Shown one piece after another: positions 1 to 7,994 of a stretch of DNA of 64,000 bases. This DNA comes from Prochlorococcus sp. AG-409-O23. Its GTDB lineage: Bacteria > Cyanobacteriota > Cyanobacteriia > PCC-6307 > Cyanobiaceae. A program made the position numbers and the translations under genes. How positions within the stretch are numbered: the stretch's first letter is position 1; every line of letters starts with the position of its first letter. Below the pieces are notes generated by a model that was given only the letters and a program-made list of their open reading frames with translations, had not been told where the DNA came from and did not search any database. The stretch lies in assembly GCA_003215355.1 (NCBI GenBank), contig QCKL01000002.1, positions 1 through 64,000 of the forward strand. Direction: 5' to 3'.

Positions 1-288
1 AATAATGTTCTCTTAGTCACACCTTAATGTGACAGATTTATCAATGACCTTGTAGGGGTGATCGCTTTGCTAGTCAGGTAAATAGATAGCCCAGAAGAGT
101 TCTAGGATCAGTCAAAACAGCTACACAAACAAATTTAGTAGTGTGTGTCAATAAAAGTCTTCTTTGATTTTGCAGGGAATAGTTTGAATTGCTTTTTTTA
201 TCGGTTGAGATTGTTCATTTAAATAATTAGATATGTAATTTAGTGATATCGGAATTGAATTCCATAAAATTAAAGGCCTTTGATTCCT

Positions 289-1944
289 ATGTCAGACCTA
301 AAGCGCAGCAGATTGTCTGCATCATTTGGGTTGGATCGAGCACCACTAGCTAGAGCCCCAGTATTGGGATTACTGCTGATTTGGTTACTGGCTTGTGTAA
401 TTGCATCCTTAGGATTGGGAGATTTGCCCTTAAGGGATTTTGATGAAGGCACAGTCGCAAGAGTTGCTTGGGAGTTGACTAAGAGAGTTGGATATGACCG
501 ATTGCTTCCTACTCTCTGGGATGCGGATTATTTAAATAAACCTCCTGGTCTTCATTGGTTGATCGCAGCTGTGATTGAGCGAAGCGGAGATTTCAGGGCT
601 CAATTAGAGGTAATCCCTTCAGAGTTCACAATTCGGATAGTTCCAGCTTTGTTGTCCACATTGGTGGTGCCTTTAGGCGGATTGATTCAATGGAACATCA
701 GTGATAGAGATCGCACTGCAAGTCTTGCTACAGCCTCGATATTGCTGACTTTGATGCCAATCGTGCGTCATGGCCGGTTAGCAATGCTTGATGGAACACA
801 GCTAAGTGCAATTGCTTTGTTATGGCTTTTACTTGTATCTATAGACAGATCACCAATTGATCGCTTTAGAGCATTGGGGGCAGGGCTTGCATCTAGCAGC
901 ATGCTTTTACTTAAAGCTCCTTTATTGATTCCAGCAGCATTAGCTGCAGCTATTCCAATGTTTTGGGGTAATGAGTTCAAGTGCAATTGGCGTGGAAAAA
1001 CATTTGTTTGGTTGATCCTTGGATTGATACCTGGGATCTCTTGGCATGTCTGGAATGGTTTCCAGAGAGGGCAAGGAGCGCTTTGGCTTTGGTGGGGCGA
1101 TGGCGCTGGTCGAGTTCTGTTTGATGCTGGATCTGGAAGTGATTTGGGCTGGAGAGTACCTTTAATAGAAGTTTTTGAAGGAGGTTGGCCTTGGCTTGTG
1201 CTATGGCCATTTGCTATCGCATGGGCATGGCGTTATAGAGAAAATCGATGGGCTAAGTGGTCTCTAGGCAGTCAGCTTTTGTTGCTCATGTCTATCCTTC
1301 CGCTGAAAACCCAATTGCCTTGGTATAGCCACCCTCTTTGGTTGCCTTTCGCTTTGCTATGTAGTCAACCATTGGCATGGTTGATACGTTTTGATAAGCC
1401 TATTAATCCTCCAGGGGAAAGGCTTTTGTTAATTGTTCCAGTTTTTTGGCAGAGCCTTGGCTTGATATTGGTTGTTTTGGGACTTTTAGGAGAATTTGAA
1501 TTGATTGCATGGCTTGCGCCCTATAGCCCAATGGCCTTAGCAGCAGGAATTGGTTGGTCAATAGGAGGAGGACTTTTAAGAAGCTCCGTTATTAGAAGGC
1601 GACTGTGGGGGGCAATAAGCCTTGTGTTTGGAAGTGTTGTCACTCTTGCAGTACTTATGAACTCCTCACTTTGGTTGTGGGAGCTAAATGAACATTGGTC
1701 AGTTATTCCAACTGCCAAGCTTGTCACCAGATCTGAGGCCTCCAGCTTGGCAATAGATGCGCCCTTTGAGCGACCTAGCTTGAATTGGTATGCAGGTCAA
1801 AGAATTCGTACCCTTGAATCTTTCCCTGACGCGACTTCAATTCTCATAAGAGATGAAAAGCTAGTCCAAAATTTGACATCTTCTAGTCGTTGTCAGTTGG
1901 TTGATCAAGAGTCAGGTTGGCATCTTCTTGAGTGCAACTCTTAA
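289..1944 (+). CDS. ArnT/GT39-like membrane glycosyltransferase
   Basis: Predicted polytopic inner-membrane glycosyltransferase of about 551 residues, of the PMT/ArnT (GT39) superfamily, which transfers sugars from polyprenyl-phosphate donors at the outer face of the membrane. After a short basic N-terminus comes a first membrane helix and then the loop RDFDEGTVAR, with the acidic DE pair at the place where this superfamily keeps its catalytic Asp/Glu; the following YLNKPPGLHW resembles the family KPPL motif. Many hydrophobic segments follow. I chose ATG 289; a TTG nine bases upstream is also in frame. The next gene is another multi-helix protein 31 bases downstream, so the two may act together in envelope glycan synthesis (inference). 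Acceptor and sugar are unknown. Confidence 0.8.
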   Translation: MSDLKRSRLSASFGLDRAPLARAPVLGLLLIWLLACVIASLGLGDLPLRDFDEGTVARVAWELTKRVGYDRLLPTLWDADYLNKPPGLHWLIAAVIERSGDFRAQLEVIPSEFTIRIVPALLSTLVVPLGGLIQWNISDRDRTASLATASILLTLMPIVRHGRLAMLDGTQLSAIALLWLLLVSIDRSPIDRFRALGAGLASSSMLLLKAPLLIPAALAAAIPMFWGNEFKCNWRGKTFVWLILGLIPGISWHVWNGFQRGQGALWLWWGDGAGRVLFDAGSGSDLGWRVPLIEVFEGGWPWLVLWPFAIAWAWRYRENRWAKWSLGSQLLLLMSILPLKTQLPWYSHPLWLPFALLCSQPLAWLIRFDKPINPPGERLLLIVPVFWQSLGLILVVLGLLGEFELIAWLAPYSPMALAAGIGWSIGGGLLRSSVIRRRLWGAISLVFGSVVTLAVLMNSSLWLWELNEHWSVIPTAKLVTRSEASSLAIDAPFERPSLNWYAGQRIRTLESFPDATSILIRDEKLVQNLTSSSRCQLVDQESGWHLLECNS

Positions 1945-1975
1945 GCACTTTTCTCCCTGGTAATAGTTTGATGGT

Positions 1976-3613
1976 ATGAACATGCAGCTTCTTCCAAGTA
2001 ATGATGAAAACGCAACGAGATATGTTTCTCGCTGGGTTCTGGCCTTTTTCTTAATAGCTTTCCTGCTGCATATTTGGCGCATATTTAGTCTAAATGCAAC
2101 CTATGACCAAGGTCTTTTTCTGCAAGAGATTTGGAATGGTTTACATGGTAGACCCTTTGAGAGCACCCTCGCATCCGAGCTTTCCGCACCTGTTCTTTTT
2201 GATGGTGAATTGCCTCAGATTGGTTATCGACATCTTGCTCAACATTTCACTCCTCTTTTGATCCTCTGGATTCCTTTAGTAGGTGTACTTGGATTGTGGG
2301 CATTACCTTTAATTCAGGTTGGACTAATTGCTCTTGGTGGGTGGGTTCTGTTTCTGTTAGGCAAAGAACATCTCTCTCCAAGAATCGCTGGTTGGATTGC
2401 TTGCAGCTTCTTTGCGACAGCTCCAGTAATTGGCCCTTCTTTAGAAAACTTCCATGACTTATGTGCTGTACCAGTACTCTTTTTTGCAATTTTGTTGGGC
2501 ATCAGTAGAGATCAAAAATTGCTTTACTTTTTCCCTGCTTTATTGCTCCCATTAGTTAGAGAAGATGTTGGTCTCATCTCTTTTGGAATTGGATGTTGGA
2601 TGTTGATAAGGCGTCCATGCTGGCGGCTATATGGAATTGGACTTTGTATTTATTCAGCTTTATATGTTTTGCTTATTACTAATTGGGCGATGCCATTATT
2701 TGGCTCTGAGCTATCAAGGCGTTTTATGCAAGAACGCTTTCGCCAATATCTTGATGGACATCAAGGCGGAACATTAGATGTCCTTTTAGCAATGGCCAGA
2801 CAACCTTTATTACTTTTTAGAGAATTGATTTCTCCGCCAGTCAGTACCTTTCGCGTTTTGTTGACTTTGGCTTTGCCTTTGGCACTTGTTCCATGGCTCG
2901 CAAAAGATTCATGGTTATTAATTGCTTTCCCGCTATTTGTAGCTCTTAGTTCTAGAGGAGGAAACGCAATGGCTGTCAGTCTTCGCTTTATGCTTTATCT
3001 AGTTCCAGGTGTTTTTTCTGGAACAGTCTTCTGGTGGAAAGAACATTCACAGAACTTTGAGAAAAGAGCAGTGCGGCGGTTTTGGAAAGTATGCTTGGCA
3101 ATTGCATTTGGATTTACTCTTGCTGGAAATCCACATAGATCTTTATCGGCAATTATTCCTGATAGTGTTCAACCTTGGGTTCATGTTCCTGTTCATTTAT
3201 CTTTTCAAAGGGGACTTGCGGCTAGGGAAATAATTTCTTCTGTTCCAAAAGATGCCTCAGTTGCGGCGGAAACACAATTAATACCTCAACTGGCTCAGCG
3301 GAGATTCTTGTTAAGGTTCCCAGAGAACTATCGATATAGAAACATTGACGGCAGTGAACAATCAGTGGAATACATTATTAGCCAGCCTAGATATAATGCA
3401 GCTTATGCGCCTGCTTTTAGGCGTGAAGCTAATTGGGTGCAAAGAAGTATAGATCGCCTTCAGAAATTAATTGAATCAGATGAGTATTCAGTTATTAGTT
3501 GTGACCATCAATCTATAGTTTTAAAAAGAGATGCTAAAAGTATTGATTCTCTAAATCAATGTTTTGAAAAAGAGGTTCAATATGCACAATCTGTACTCCG
3601 AAATCTTGAGTAG
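1976..3613 (+). CDS. DUF2079 family polytopic membrane protein
   Basis: A 545-residue membrane protein matching the DUF2079 pattern: an early helix, then the segment NATYDQGLFLQEIWNGLHG, and later HFTPLLILWIP and SLENFHDLCAVPVLFFAILLG, which are hallmark regions of this family. DUF2079 proteins have a GT-C-like architecture, but no reaction has been shown to my knowledge. The ATG at 1976 is followed by a second in-frame ATG at 1982. It follows the GT39-like gene closely on the same strand, which suggests one transcript. The C-terminal 130 residues are soluble and poor in hydrophobic stretches. Function is left open. Confidence 0.75.
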   Translation: MNMQLLPSNDENATRYVSRWVLAFFLIAFLLHIWRIFSLNATYDQGLFLQEIWNGLHGRPFESTLASELSAPVLFDGELPQIGYRHLAQHFTPLLILWIPLVGVLGLWALPLIQVGLIALGGWVLFLLGKEHLSPRIAGWIACSFFATAPVIGPSLENFHDLCAVPVLFFAILLGISRDQKLLYFFPALLLPLVREDVGLISFGIGCWMLIRRPCWRLYGIGLCIYSALYVLLITNWAMPLFGSELSRRFMQERFRQYLDGHQGGTLDVLLAMARQPLLLFRELISPPVSTFRVLLTLALPLALVPWLAKDSWLLIAFPLFVALSSRGGNAMAVSLRFMLYLVPGVFSGTVFWWKEHSQNFEKRAVRRFWKVCLAIAFGFTLAGNPHRSLSAIIPDSVQPWVHVPVHLSFQRGLAAREIISSVPKDASVAAETQLIPQLAQRRFLLRFPENYRYRNIDGSEQSVEYIISQPRYNAAYAPAFRREANWVQRSIDRLQKLIESDEYSVISCDHQSIVLKRDAKSIDSLNQCFEKEVQYAQSVLRNLE

Positions 3614-3753
3614 GTTTTGAGATAGATCTTTTGGATAAATGCTTTAATTATGTTCCTCTTCGATTGCAAGGGTAACCTCTTAGTTTTTATTGGATATTGA
3701 AGGGATAACTAAAAAAGTGACTTATCTCACTGATTGAAGTCTTCAAAAACGAT

Positions 3754-3869
3754 GCCCTCGCCCTGTTAAACCAGGACGAGGGCTCTCGTCGGGTCCGCTC
3801 TGTCACGGAACCGATTGATTAAGGGAAAGGCGCCGAAATCAGACGGCGTTCTCCGTGATCAGCAGACCC
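3754..3869 (+). ncRNA. Candidate structured non-coding RNA or mRNA leader
   Basis: A GC-rich patch in an AT-rich intergenic region folds strongly. Hairpin 1 pairs 3754-3760 with 3777-3783 (GCCCTCG/CGAGGGC) and continues 3762-3765 with 3772-3775 (CCTG/CAGG), with loop TTAAAC. A long stem then pairs 3791-3795 with 3865-3869 (GGGTC/GACCC), 3797-3799 with 3861-3863, and 3803-3809 with 3852-3858 (TCACGGA/TCCGTGA). It encloses a CGCCG/CGGCG hairpin at 3831-3848. No class was recognised: it lacks the conserved cores I know for SRP RNA, RNase P RNA, tmRNA or the glutamine riboswitch. It could be a 6S-like RNA or the leader of the small ORF just downstream. The strand is inferred from the flanking genes. 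Confidence 0.5.
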
Positions 3870-3890
3870 TGGATAGAACAACTGGGATTC

Positions 3891-4130
3891 ATGCACACCT
3901 CCTCCGTTGGGGATATTGGCAACTCACGAAGTATTCGACTGATGCCAATTCAGGCAAAGTCACTTCGCTATTACCTAGACAAAAGAACCTTAGCTCCTAT
4001 TGGGGAGATGTATATGTTGATTTGGCCAACAAGTTTTTGCTCTGTTATTGCCACCCATGAATTATGCGGAAACATTGATCGATTTGTTGAAAATGGGCTT
4101 GATTGGCTTGAAGAGTTTGCAAAGTATTGA
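3891..4130 (+). CDS. Small hypothetical protein
   Basis: A 79-residue ORF starting MHTSSVGDIGNS and ending LDWLEEFAKY. An in-frame GTG at 3855 would give 91 residues but lies inside the predicted RNA stem, so ATG 3891 is preferred. Composition is protein-like (mixed hydrophobic and charged residues, a central LRYYLDKR and an acidic, aromatic C-terminus), but I do not recognise the family and see no clear Shine-Dalgarno sequence. The first codons contain CACCTCCTCC, which is anti-SD-like. It might be the product of a gene controlled by the structured leader, or an accidental ORF. Confidence 0.35.
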   Translation: MHTSSVGDIGNSRSIRLMPIQAKSLRYYLDKRTLAPIGEMYMLIWPTSFCSVIATHELCGNIDRFVENGLDWLEEFAKY

Positions 4131-4213
4131 AGTGAAAGAGTCCGATTCTTGAATATGCAATGCAATTAAGTGCCCTTTTTGGCAAGAATGCTTTAGTCCT
4201 TTAAACGTTTCCT

Positions 4214-4477
4214 GTGTACGTCATTGAGCTTGCCCTTAAGTTGAGCCCCTTTCCTTTATCTGTTCAACGGAAGAAATTGTCTGATGCTGAGTCTCTCTAT
4301 CAGGAAGTAAGAAATAGTATGGAGAAGGGTCAGCCTAGATTGTTGGAGTTGAAGTGTGAACAGGTTGAAGATAAGAAGGTGGCTGTTTTGGTGTGTGAGG
4401 TTTTAGCGGTTCAGGTTTATGAAAAGACAGCAGCAACAGGGGGAAGTAAGCGTCCTGGCTTCTCTTTTGAGGCTTGA
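4214..4477 (+). CDS. UPF0367 family protein
   Basis: An 87-residue protein matching the cyanobacterial UPF0367 family, which I recognise from the N-terminal [20 protein letters not shown] and the C-terminal [12 protein letters not shown]. The family is small, soluble, conserved across cyanobacteria and has no assigned role. Start is GTG at 4214; the conserved YVIELALK directly after it supports this choice. The ABC ATPase gene begins 3 bases after the stop, so the two are probably co-transcribed. Confidence 0.85.
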   Translation: MYVIELALKLSPFPLSVQRKKLSDAESLYQEVRNSMEKGQPRLLELKCEQVEDKKVAVLVCEVLAVQVYEKTAATGGSKRPGFSFEA

Positions 4478-4480
4478 TTT

Positions 4481-5194
4481 ATGAGAGGTAATTTGGCTGA
4501 AGGAAATGACTTCCAGGCTCAAATGGGATTGAGCTTGGAGAAAGTTTCTTTTGTATGGCCTTCTGGGACCAAAGCTTTAGATAAATGTAGTTTCAAAATC
4601 CCTAGGCCAGGCTTATGGATGTTGGTAGGCAGTAATGGCAGTGGAAAAAGTACTCTTTTTCGCCTTATTAGTGGGATGTTAATAGCTGATAGTGGATCTT
4701 TTGAGTGTGGGTTAAAACCAGCCTTAATGTTCCAGAATCCGGATCACCAGCTTCTTTTGCCTAGTTGCGCAAGTGATCTTCTCCTAAGCCTTCCAAAGAA
4801 TTTGACCAGTGACCAACGCCGAAATCGTATAAAAAAAGTTTTAGAGCAAGTTGGATTGCAAGATATGGAATCCAGACCGATACATACTCTGAGTGGAGGT
4901 CAGAAGCAGCGATTGGCACTGGCAGGTGCATTAGCTAGTGAAGCCAATTTGTTGCTTTTAGACGAACCGACTGCGTTGCTTGACCCACTTAGTCAAAAAA
5001 AGGTTTTGGAAATAGTTCAACACCTTTGCTCTAGGCCAGTTAATCCAATGACGGCTCTATGGATTACCCATCGCTTGGAAGAGCTGGAATATGCTGATGG
5101 TGCAGCAAGGATGGAACTTGGCAAAGTTGGGAAATGGCATTCAGGCCATCTACTAAGCAAGCGGTTAAAGCCACTTGCAGGTAGGAGGGTGTGA
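4481..5194 (+). CDS. ABC transporter ATP-binding protein (EcfA/CbiO-like)
   Basis: A 237-residue ABC ATPase with Walker A GSNGSGKST, a Q-loop in MFQNPDHQLL, signature LSGGQKQR, Walker B LLLLDEP and a switch His in WITHRLEE. The QNPDHQLL form of the Q-loop and the overall length resemble energy-coupling-factor / cobalt-type ATPases (CbiO/EcfA). No S or T component lies next to it; neighbours are UPF0367 upstream and tRNA-Asn downstream, so the substrate is unknown. ATG at 4481 is 3 bases after the preceding stop. It would act on the cytoplasmic side of a membrane transporter encoded elsewhere. Confidence 0.8.
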   Translation: MRGNLAEGNDFQAQMGLSLEKVSFVWPSGTKALDKCSFKIPRPGLWMLVGSNGSGKSTLFRLISGMLIADSGSFECGLKPALMFQNPDHQLLLPSCASDLLLSLPKNLTSDQRRNRIKKVLEQVGLQDMESRPIHTLSGGQKQRLALAGALASEANLLLLDEPTALLDPLSQKKVLEIVQHLCSRPVNPMTALWITHRLEELEYADGAARMELGKVGKWHSGHLLSKRLKPLAGRRV

Positions 5195-5215
5195 AGGTTA
5201 AGTTCTTTCAGGCAA

Positions 5216-5287
5216 TCCTCGGTAGCTCAGCGGTAGAGCGGTCGACTGTTAATCGATTGGTCGCAGGTTCGAATCCCGCCCGGGGAG
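5216..5287 (+). tRNA. tRNA-Asn (anticodon GTT)
   Basis: Cloverleaf of 72 nt: acceptor TCCTCGG (5216-5222) pairs with CCGGGGA (5280-5286) with one T-G wobble, and G5287 is the discriminator. The D-arm TAGCTCAGCGGTAGAGC, the anticodon loop with GTT flanked by CT and AA, and the T-arm GCAGGTTCGAATCCCGC are all present. CCA is not encoded. It sits 21 bases after the ABC ATPase gene and is followed directly by a strong terminator. Confidence 0.97.
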
Positions 5288-5292
5288 TTTTA

Positions 5293-5330
5293 TTAAGCCA
5301 CAGATCTATTCTGTGGCTTAAATTTTTTCT
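5293..5330 (+). terminator. Rho-independent terminator after tRNA-Asn
   Basis: Perfect 11-bp inverted repeat TTAAGCCACAG (5293-5303) and CTGTGGCTTAA (5311-5321) with a 7-nt loop, followed by ATTTTTTCT. It starts 6 bases after the tRNA end, so it likely ends the UPF0367-ABC-tRNA transcript. It is the clearest terminator in the window. Confidence 0.92.
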
Positions 5331-5519
5331 CTTCTGGAATCCACAACAGAGCGTGGACAAATTTGGAAGACTTTCTAAAGAGAGTTAACTTCCATGGGCT
5401 TTGCTTATGAGCCGAAAACCCTGTAGTCATATACATTCTAGTCGATTGATATCAATTTTCTGGTTTGATCTCGACTCTGCAATGCAACATGAATCTTGAG
5501 AGAATCCATCAAAATCACA

Positions 5520-5543
5520 TGTAACGGCAATTTGCTAGTTACA
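5520..5543. promoter_or_regulatory. Dyad upstream of rpaA (possible operator)
   Basis: TGTAAC (5520-5525) and GTTACA (5538-5543) form a 6-bp inverted repeat, with an inner GCAA/TTGC pair (5527-5530, 5532-5535) around T5531. It ends 23 bases before the rpaA ATG. GTTACAT/C half-sites resemble units of the HLR1 element bound by RpaB, but HLR1 is a direct repeat with a 2-base gap, so identity is uncertain. An inner loop of one base argues for a DNA operator rather than an RNA hairpin. Confidence 0.35.
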
Positions 5544-5566
5544 CATTCCTCTCCGACTCCGATCTA

Positions 5567-6364
5567 ATGAAGCCTTGCATCTTGCTGATCGAAGACGACC
5601 AGGACATGCGCGAACTCGTAGGAGGACATTTAGAGCACAGTGGTTTTGATGTCCAACGTGCTGAAGATGGGATTAAGGGGCAAGCTCTTGCATTGCAATA
5701 CTCGCCTGATTTGATTGTTTTGGATTTGATGCTGCCAAAGGTGGATGGATTAACCCTTTGTCAACGTCTTAGAAGAGATGAAAGAACTGCTGGGATTCCA
5801 ATTCTTATGTTGACAGCTTTAGGTGGAACCAAAGATAAGGTCAGCGGTTTTAACTCAGGTGCAGATGATTATTTAACCAAGCCTTTTGATCTTGAAGAAT
5901 TGCAGGTACGCGTTAAGGCGCTACTCCGCAGAACAGACCACGCGCCTGTTGGCAGCAGCAGTCATCAAGAAATCCTGAGTTATGGGCCTTTGACGCTTGT
6001 CCCTGAGAGATTTGAAGCTATTTGGTTTGACCGTCCAGTACGTCTAACCCATTTGGAATTTGAATTACTGCATTGTTTGCTTCAAAGACATGGGCAAACT
6101 GTTGCACCTTCTTTGATACTTAAGGAAGTTTGGGGTTATGAGCCAGACGATGACATTGAGACAATTCGGGTCCATGTTCGTCACTTGCGCACGAAATTAG
6201 AACCAGATCCTCGTAAACCTCGCTTCATAAAGACTGTTTATGGAGCTGGATATTGCCTTGAATTGCCAACAGGTGCACAAATAAAAGATTTGCACGATGT
6301 CTTAGCAAAAGCTCGTCAAGAACGAAATAACGAGAATACTCAGGGAGAGCGTGAAAGTGCCTAG
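5567..6364 (+). CDS. rpaA: Response regulator RpaA (circadian output / light adaptation)
   Basis: A 265-residue OmpR/PhoB-type regulator. The receiver domain spans about residues 3-118 with acidic pair E9/D10, phospho-acceptor D53 in [12 protein letters not shown]83 and K104 in YLTKPF; the winged-helix domain follows (about 135-232). The block [19 protein letters not shown], the QRHGQTV segment and [13 protein letters not shown] are close to RpaA of Synechococcus, where it is the master circadian output regulator phosphorylated by SasA. A polar tail of about 30 residues follows the usual end. The gene has a roughly 235-base upstream region holding a dyad, and its 3' end overlaps the convergent holB gene by 4 bases. 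Confidence 0.9.
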   Translation: MKPCILLIEDDQDMRELVGGHLEHSGFDVQRAEDGIKGQALALQYSPDLIVLDLMLPKVDGLTLCQRLRRDERTAGIPILMLTALGGTKDKVSGFNSGADDYLTKPFDLEELQVRVKALLRRTDHAPVGSSSHQEILSYGPLTLVPERFEAIWFDRPVRLTHLEFELLHCLLQRHGQTVAPSLILKEVWGYEPDDDIETIRVHVRHLRTKLEPDPRKPRFIKTVYGAGYCLELPTGAQIKDLHDVLAKARQERNNENTQGERESA

Positions 6365-7347
6365 GACTGATCTTTAAGCGCTAATAAAGCTACTTCCCAT
6401 GCAAGTCTGGGCTGAACAAAAGCGAGGAGGTGTAACTTCAATTTCTCAAGCCTTTTTATTGGCCAATCATTAGTTTCTTTATTCCAAAGATATTGTTGGA
6501 ACCATTGAATTACCCAGATTTGTTGCTCAATATCAATTTCTTCTGTTAAGTCCCTAGCAAGAGACAATATTTCTATAGGGTCAGTGGTTAAAAACTTAAA
6601 GCGGTGGAATAGTTCTTGTGGAATTTCCGAGAAGGATTTCAAATTTTTTAGGAATGCTCCAGGAGAGCCATTCGCCAAGTTGAGCAATTCTTTTTGATTA
6701 ACTTCCAACTCTTTAGCCAGCTCAATTACATTGGAACTGCTTGAGTTCAGAATAACTTTTTGCATGTTTTTTGGAGACAACCTTGTAAAGGGGATTTGCT
6801 GACAGCGAGAGCGAATTGTTGGTAGCAAGCGATCTGGTCTGGAAGAAATCAAGATCAATAAGCCATTGTTCGGCTCTTCCAATGTTTTGAGGAGTGCATT
6901 GGCCGCTTGTTCGGCCATTGCTTCTACTTCATCAATAATTACTATTCCCAACCTTCCTTCAACTGGTTGTTTGCAAAGAAATCTTGAAACGCCTCTGACC
7001 TGTTCAAGGCGAATCTGTGGTGGTGTACGGCGATTAATGTTTTCTTCCAATGCTTGAGTCCTTGTGACCAGGTTTCCTTGATGGAGATAGGTCGGTCCTA
7101 CCCATAGCAAATCAGGATGGTTCAAGGCTGTTAATCGCTTTCTTGTTCTTTTGTTAGAGCGACCACCTGAAAGCAGGCCTTCTAAAAAACGAAGAGCAGC
7201 TAGCTTGCGCCCTACTCCCTCAGGCCCAGAAAAAAGGTATGCGTTAGCGAGTTGTTCTTTCTGAAGAGCACAGTTTAAAAAGGCAATAGCAGTCCTCTGT
7301 CCAATGAGATCAGTAAACAGATCATTAGATTCTTGATTGGAAATCAT
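6361..7347 (-). CDS. holB: DNA polymerase III delta-prime subunit
   Basis: A 328-residue AAA+ clamp-loader subunit. [14 protein letters not shown] occupies the Walker A position but is degenerate (RKL for GKT/S), as expected for the non-ATPase delta-prime subunit. The later VIIDEVEAM is the Walker B region, and [11 protein letters not shown] contains the sensor-1/SRC-type motif. The cysteine zinc module of bacterial DnaX/delta-prime is absent; a basic RSNKRTRKR loop stands in that place. It takes part in loading the sliding clamp during replication. The ATG overlaps the tmk stop by 4 bases, giving the order P-ATPase-tmk-holB in one probable operon. Confidence 0.88.
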   Translation of the reverse strand: MISNQESNDLFTDLIGQRTAIAFLNCALQKEQLANAYLFSGPEGVGRKLAALRFLEGLLSGGRSNKRTRKRLTALNHPDLLWVGPTYLHQGNLVTRTQALEENINRRTPPQIRLEQVRGVSRFLCKQPVEGRLGIVIIDEVEAMAEQAANALLKTLEEPNNGLLILISSRPDRLLPTIRSRCQQIPFTRLSPKNMQKVILNSSSSNVIELAKELEVNQKELLNLANGSPGAFLKNLKSFSEIPQELFHRFKFLTTDPIEILSLARDLTEEIDIEQQIWVIQWFQQYLWNKETNDWPIKRLEKLKLHLLAFVQPRLAWEVALLALKDQS

Positions 7348-7994
7348 TGGTTCTTTTTGGTCAACAAAGCCAAAAGTTGAGTTATTTCGGCTTCAATCCT
7401 TTTGCTAACTAAATCAGGTGCTTGATTCGCGGGTATTTGAATCCATCTATTGGCTTTGGATAGCGCGGCAAATCCTGACGCTACGCGTGCAAGAAAATCA
7501 ATACCTTCCGCTTCAATGCGATCATCAATTTTTGCTTGTCTTCTTGAGAAACTCTCTTCTATTGGTAAATCGAGCCACAGAGTTATATCAGGTACTAATC
7601 CTTCGGTAGCGATTGATTCGAGTTGATTGATGACTTCAATATTGAGCTGCCTTCCATAACCTTGGTAGGCCAATGTAGAACCACTAAATCGATCACTGAT
7701 TACCCAGTCACCTTTTTCTAGAGCAGGGCGAATAACTTGTGAGACATGCTGGGCTCTATCAGCTGCATAGAGCAACAGTTCTGATATTGGTTCTGGGGAT
7801 TGTTCACCTGGTGGGTTGAGCAGTAATTTTCGAAGTTCAGAGCCTAAGGCTGTTCCCCCTGGCTCTCTAGTTAAATGCAATTGTGCATGGTCAGGCATGA
7901 CTCCACTGACTGGGAGCCAGTTGGTTAAATGACGAATCTGAGTTGTTTTTCCGCACCCATCAATTCCTTCAAGGACAATTAGACGACCTCTCAT
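7344..7994 (-). CDS. tmk: Thymidylate kinase
   Basis: A 216-residue dTMP kinase that makes dTDP from dTMP for DNA synthesis. The N-terminal P-loop is LEGIDGCGKTTQ, followed by the TREPGGT substrate motif, the DR motif in VISDRFSGSTLAYQGYGRQL, and a LID segment RRQAKIDDRIEAEG. Length fits the family (200-215). It overlaps the P-ATPase stop and the holB start by 4 bases each; tmk-holB pairing is common in bacteria and supports both calls. Confidence 0.95.
   Translation of the reverse strand: MRGRLIVLEGIDGCGKTTQIRHLTNWLPVSGVMPDHAQLHLTREPGGTALGSELRKLLLNPPGEQSPEPISELLLYAADRAQHVSQVIRPALEKGDWVISDRFSGSTLAYQGYGRQLNIEVINQLESIATEGLVPDITLWLDLPIEESFSRRQAKIDDRIEAEGIDFLARVASGFAALSKANRWIQIPANQAPDLVSKRIEAEITQLLALLTKKNQ

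Noticed and set aside
16..33. GTCACA-N6-TGTGAC inverted repeat near the window start, looking like a CRP site.
   Set aside because: The arms are in the reverse order of a CRP site (TGTGA-N6-TCACA), and no T-run follows for a terminator; no gene nearby depends on it.
3762..3783. CTGTTAAACCAGG similar to the CTGTTTACCAGG of SRP RNA.
   Set aside because: The conserved GGAAGCAGC part of SRP helix 8 is missing, so the likeness is probably chance.
5191..5388. ORF across the tRNA-Asn region.
   Set aside because: It is a read-through of the tRNA and terminator and not protein-like.
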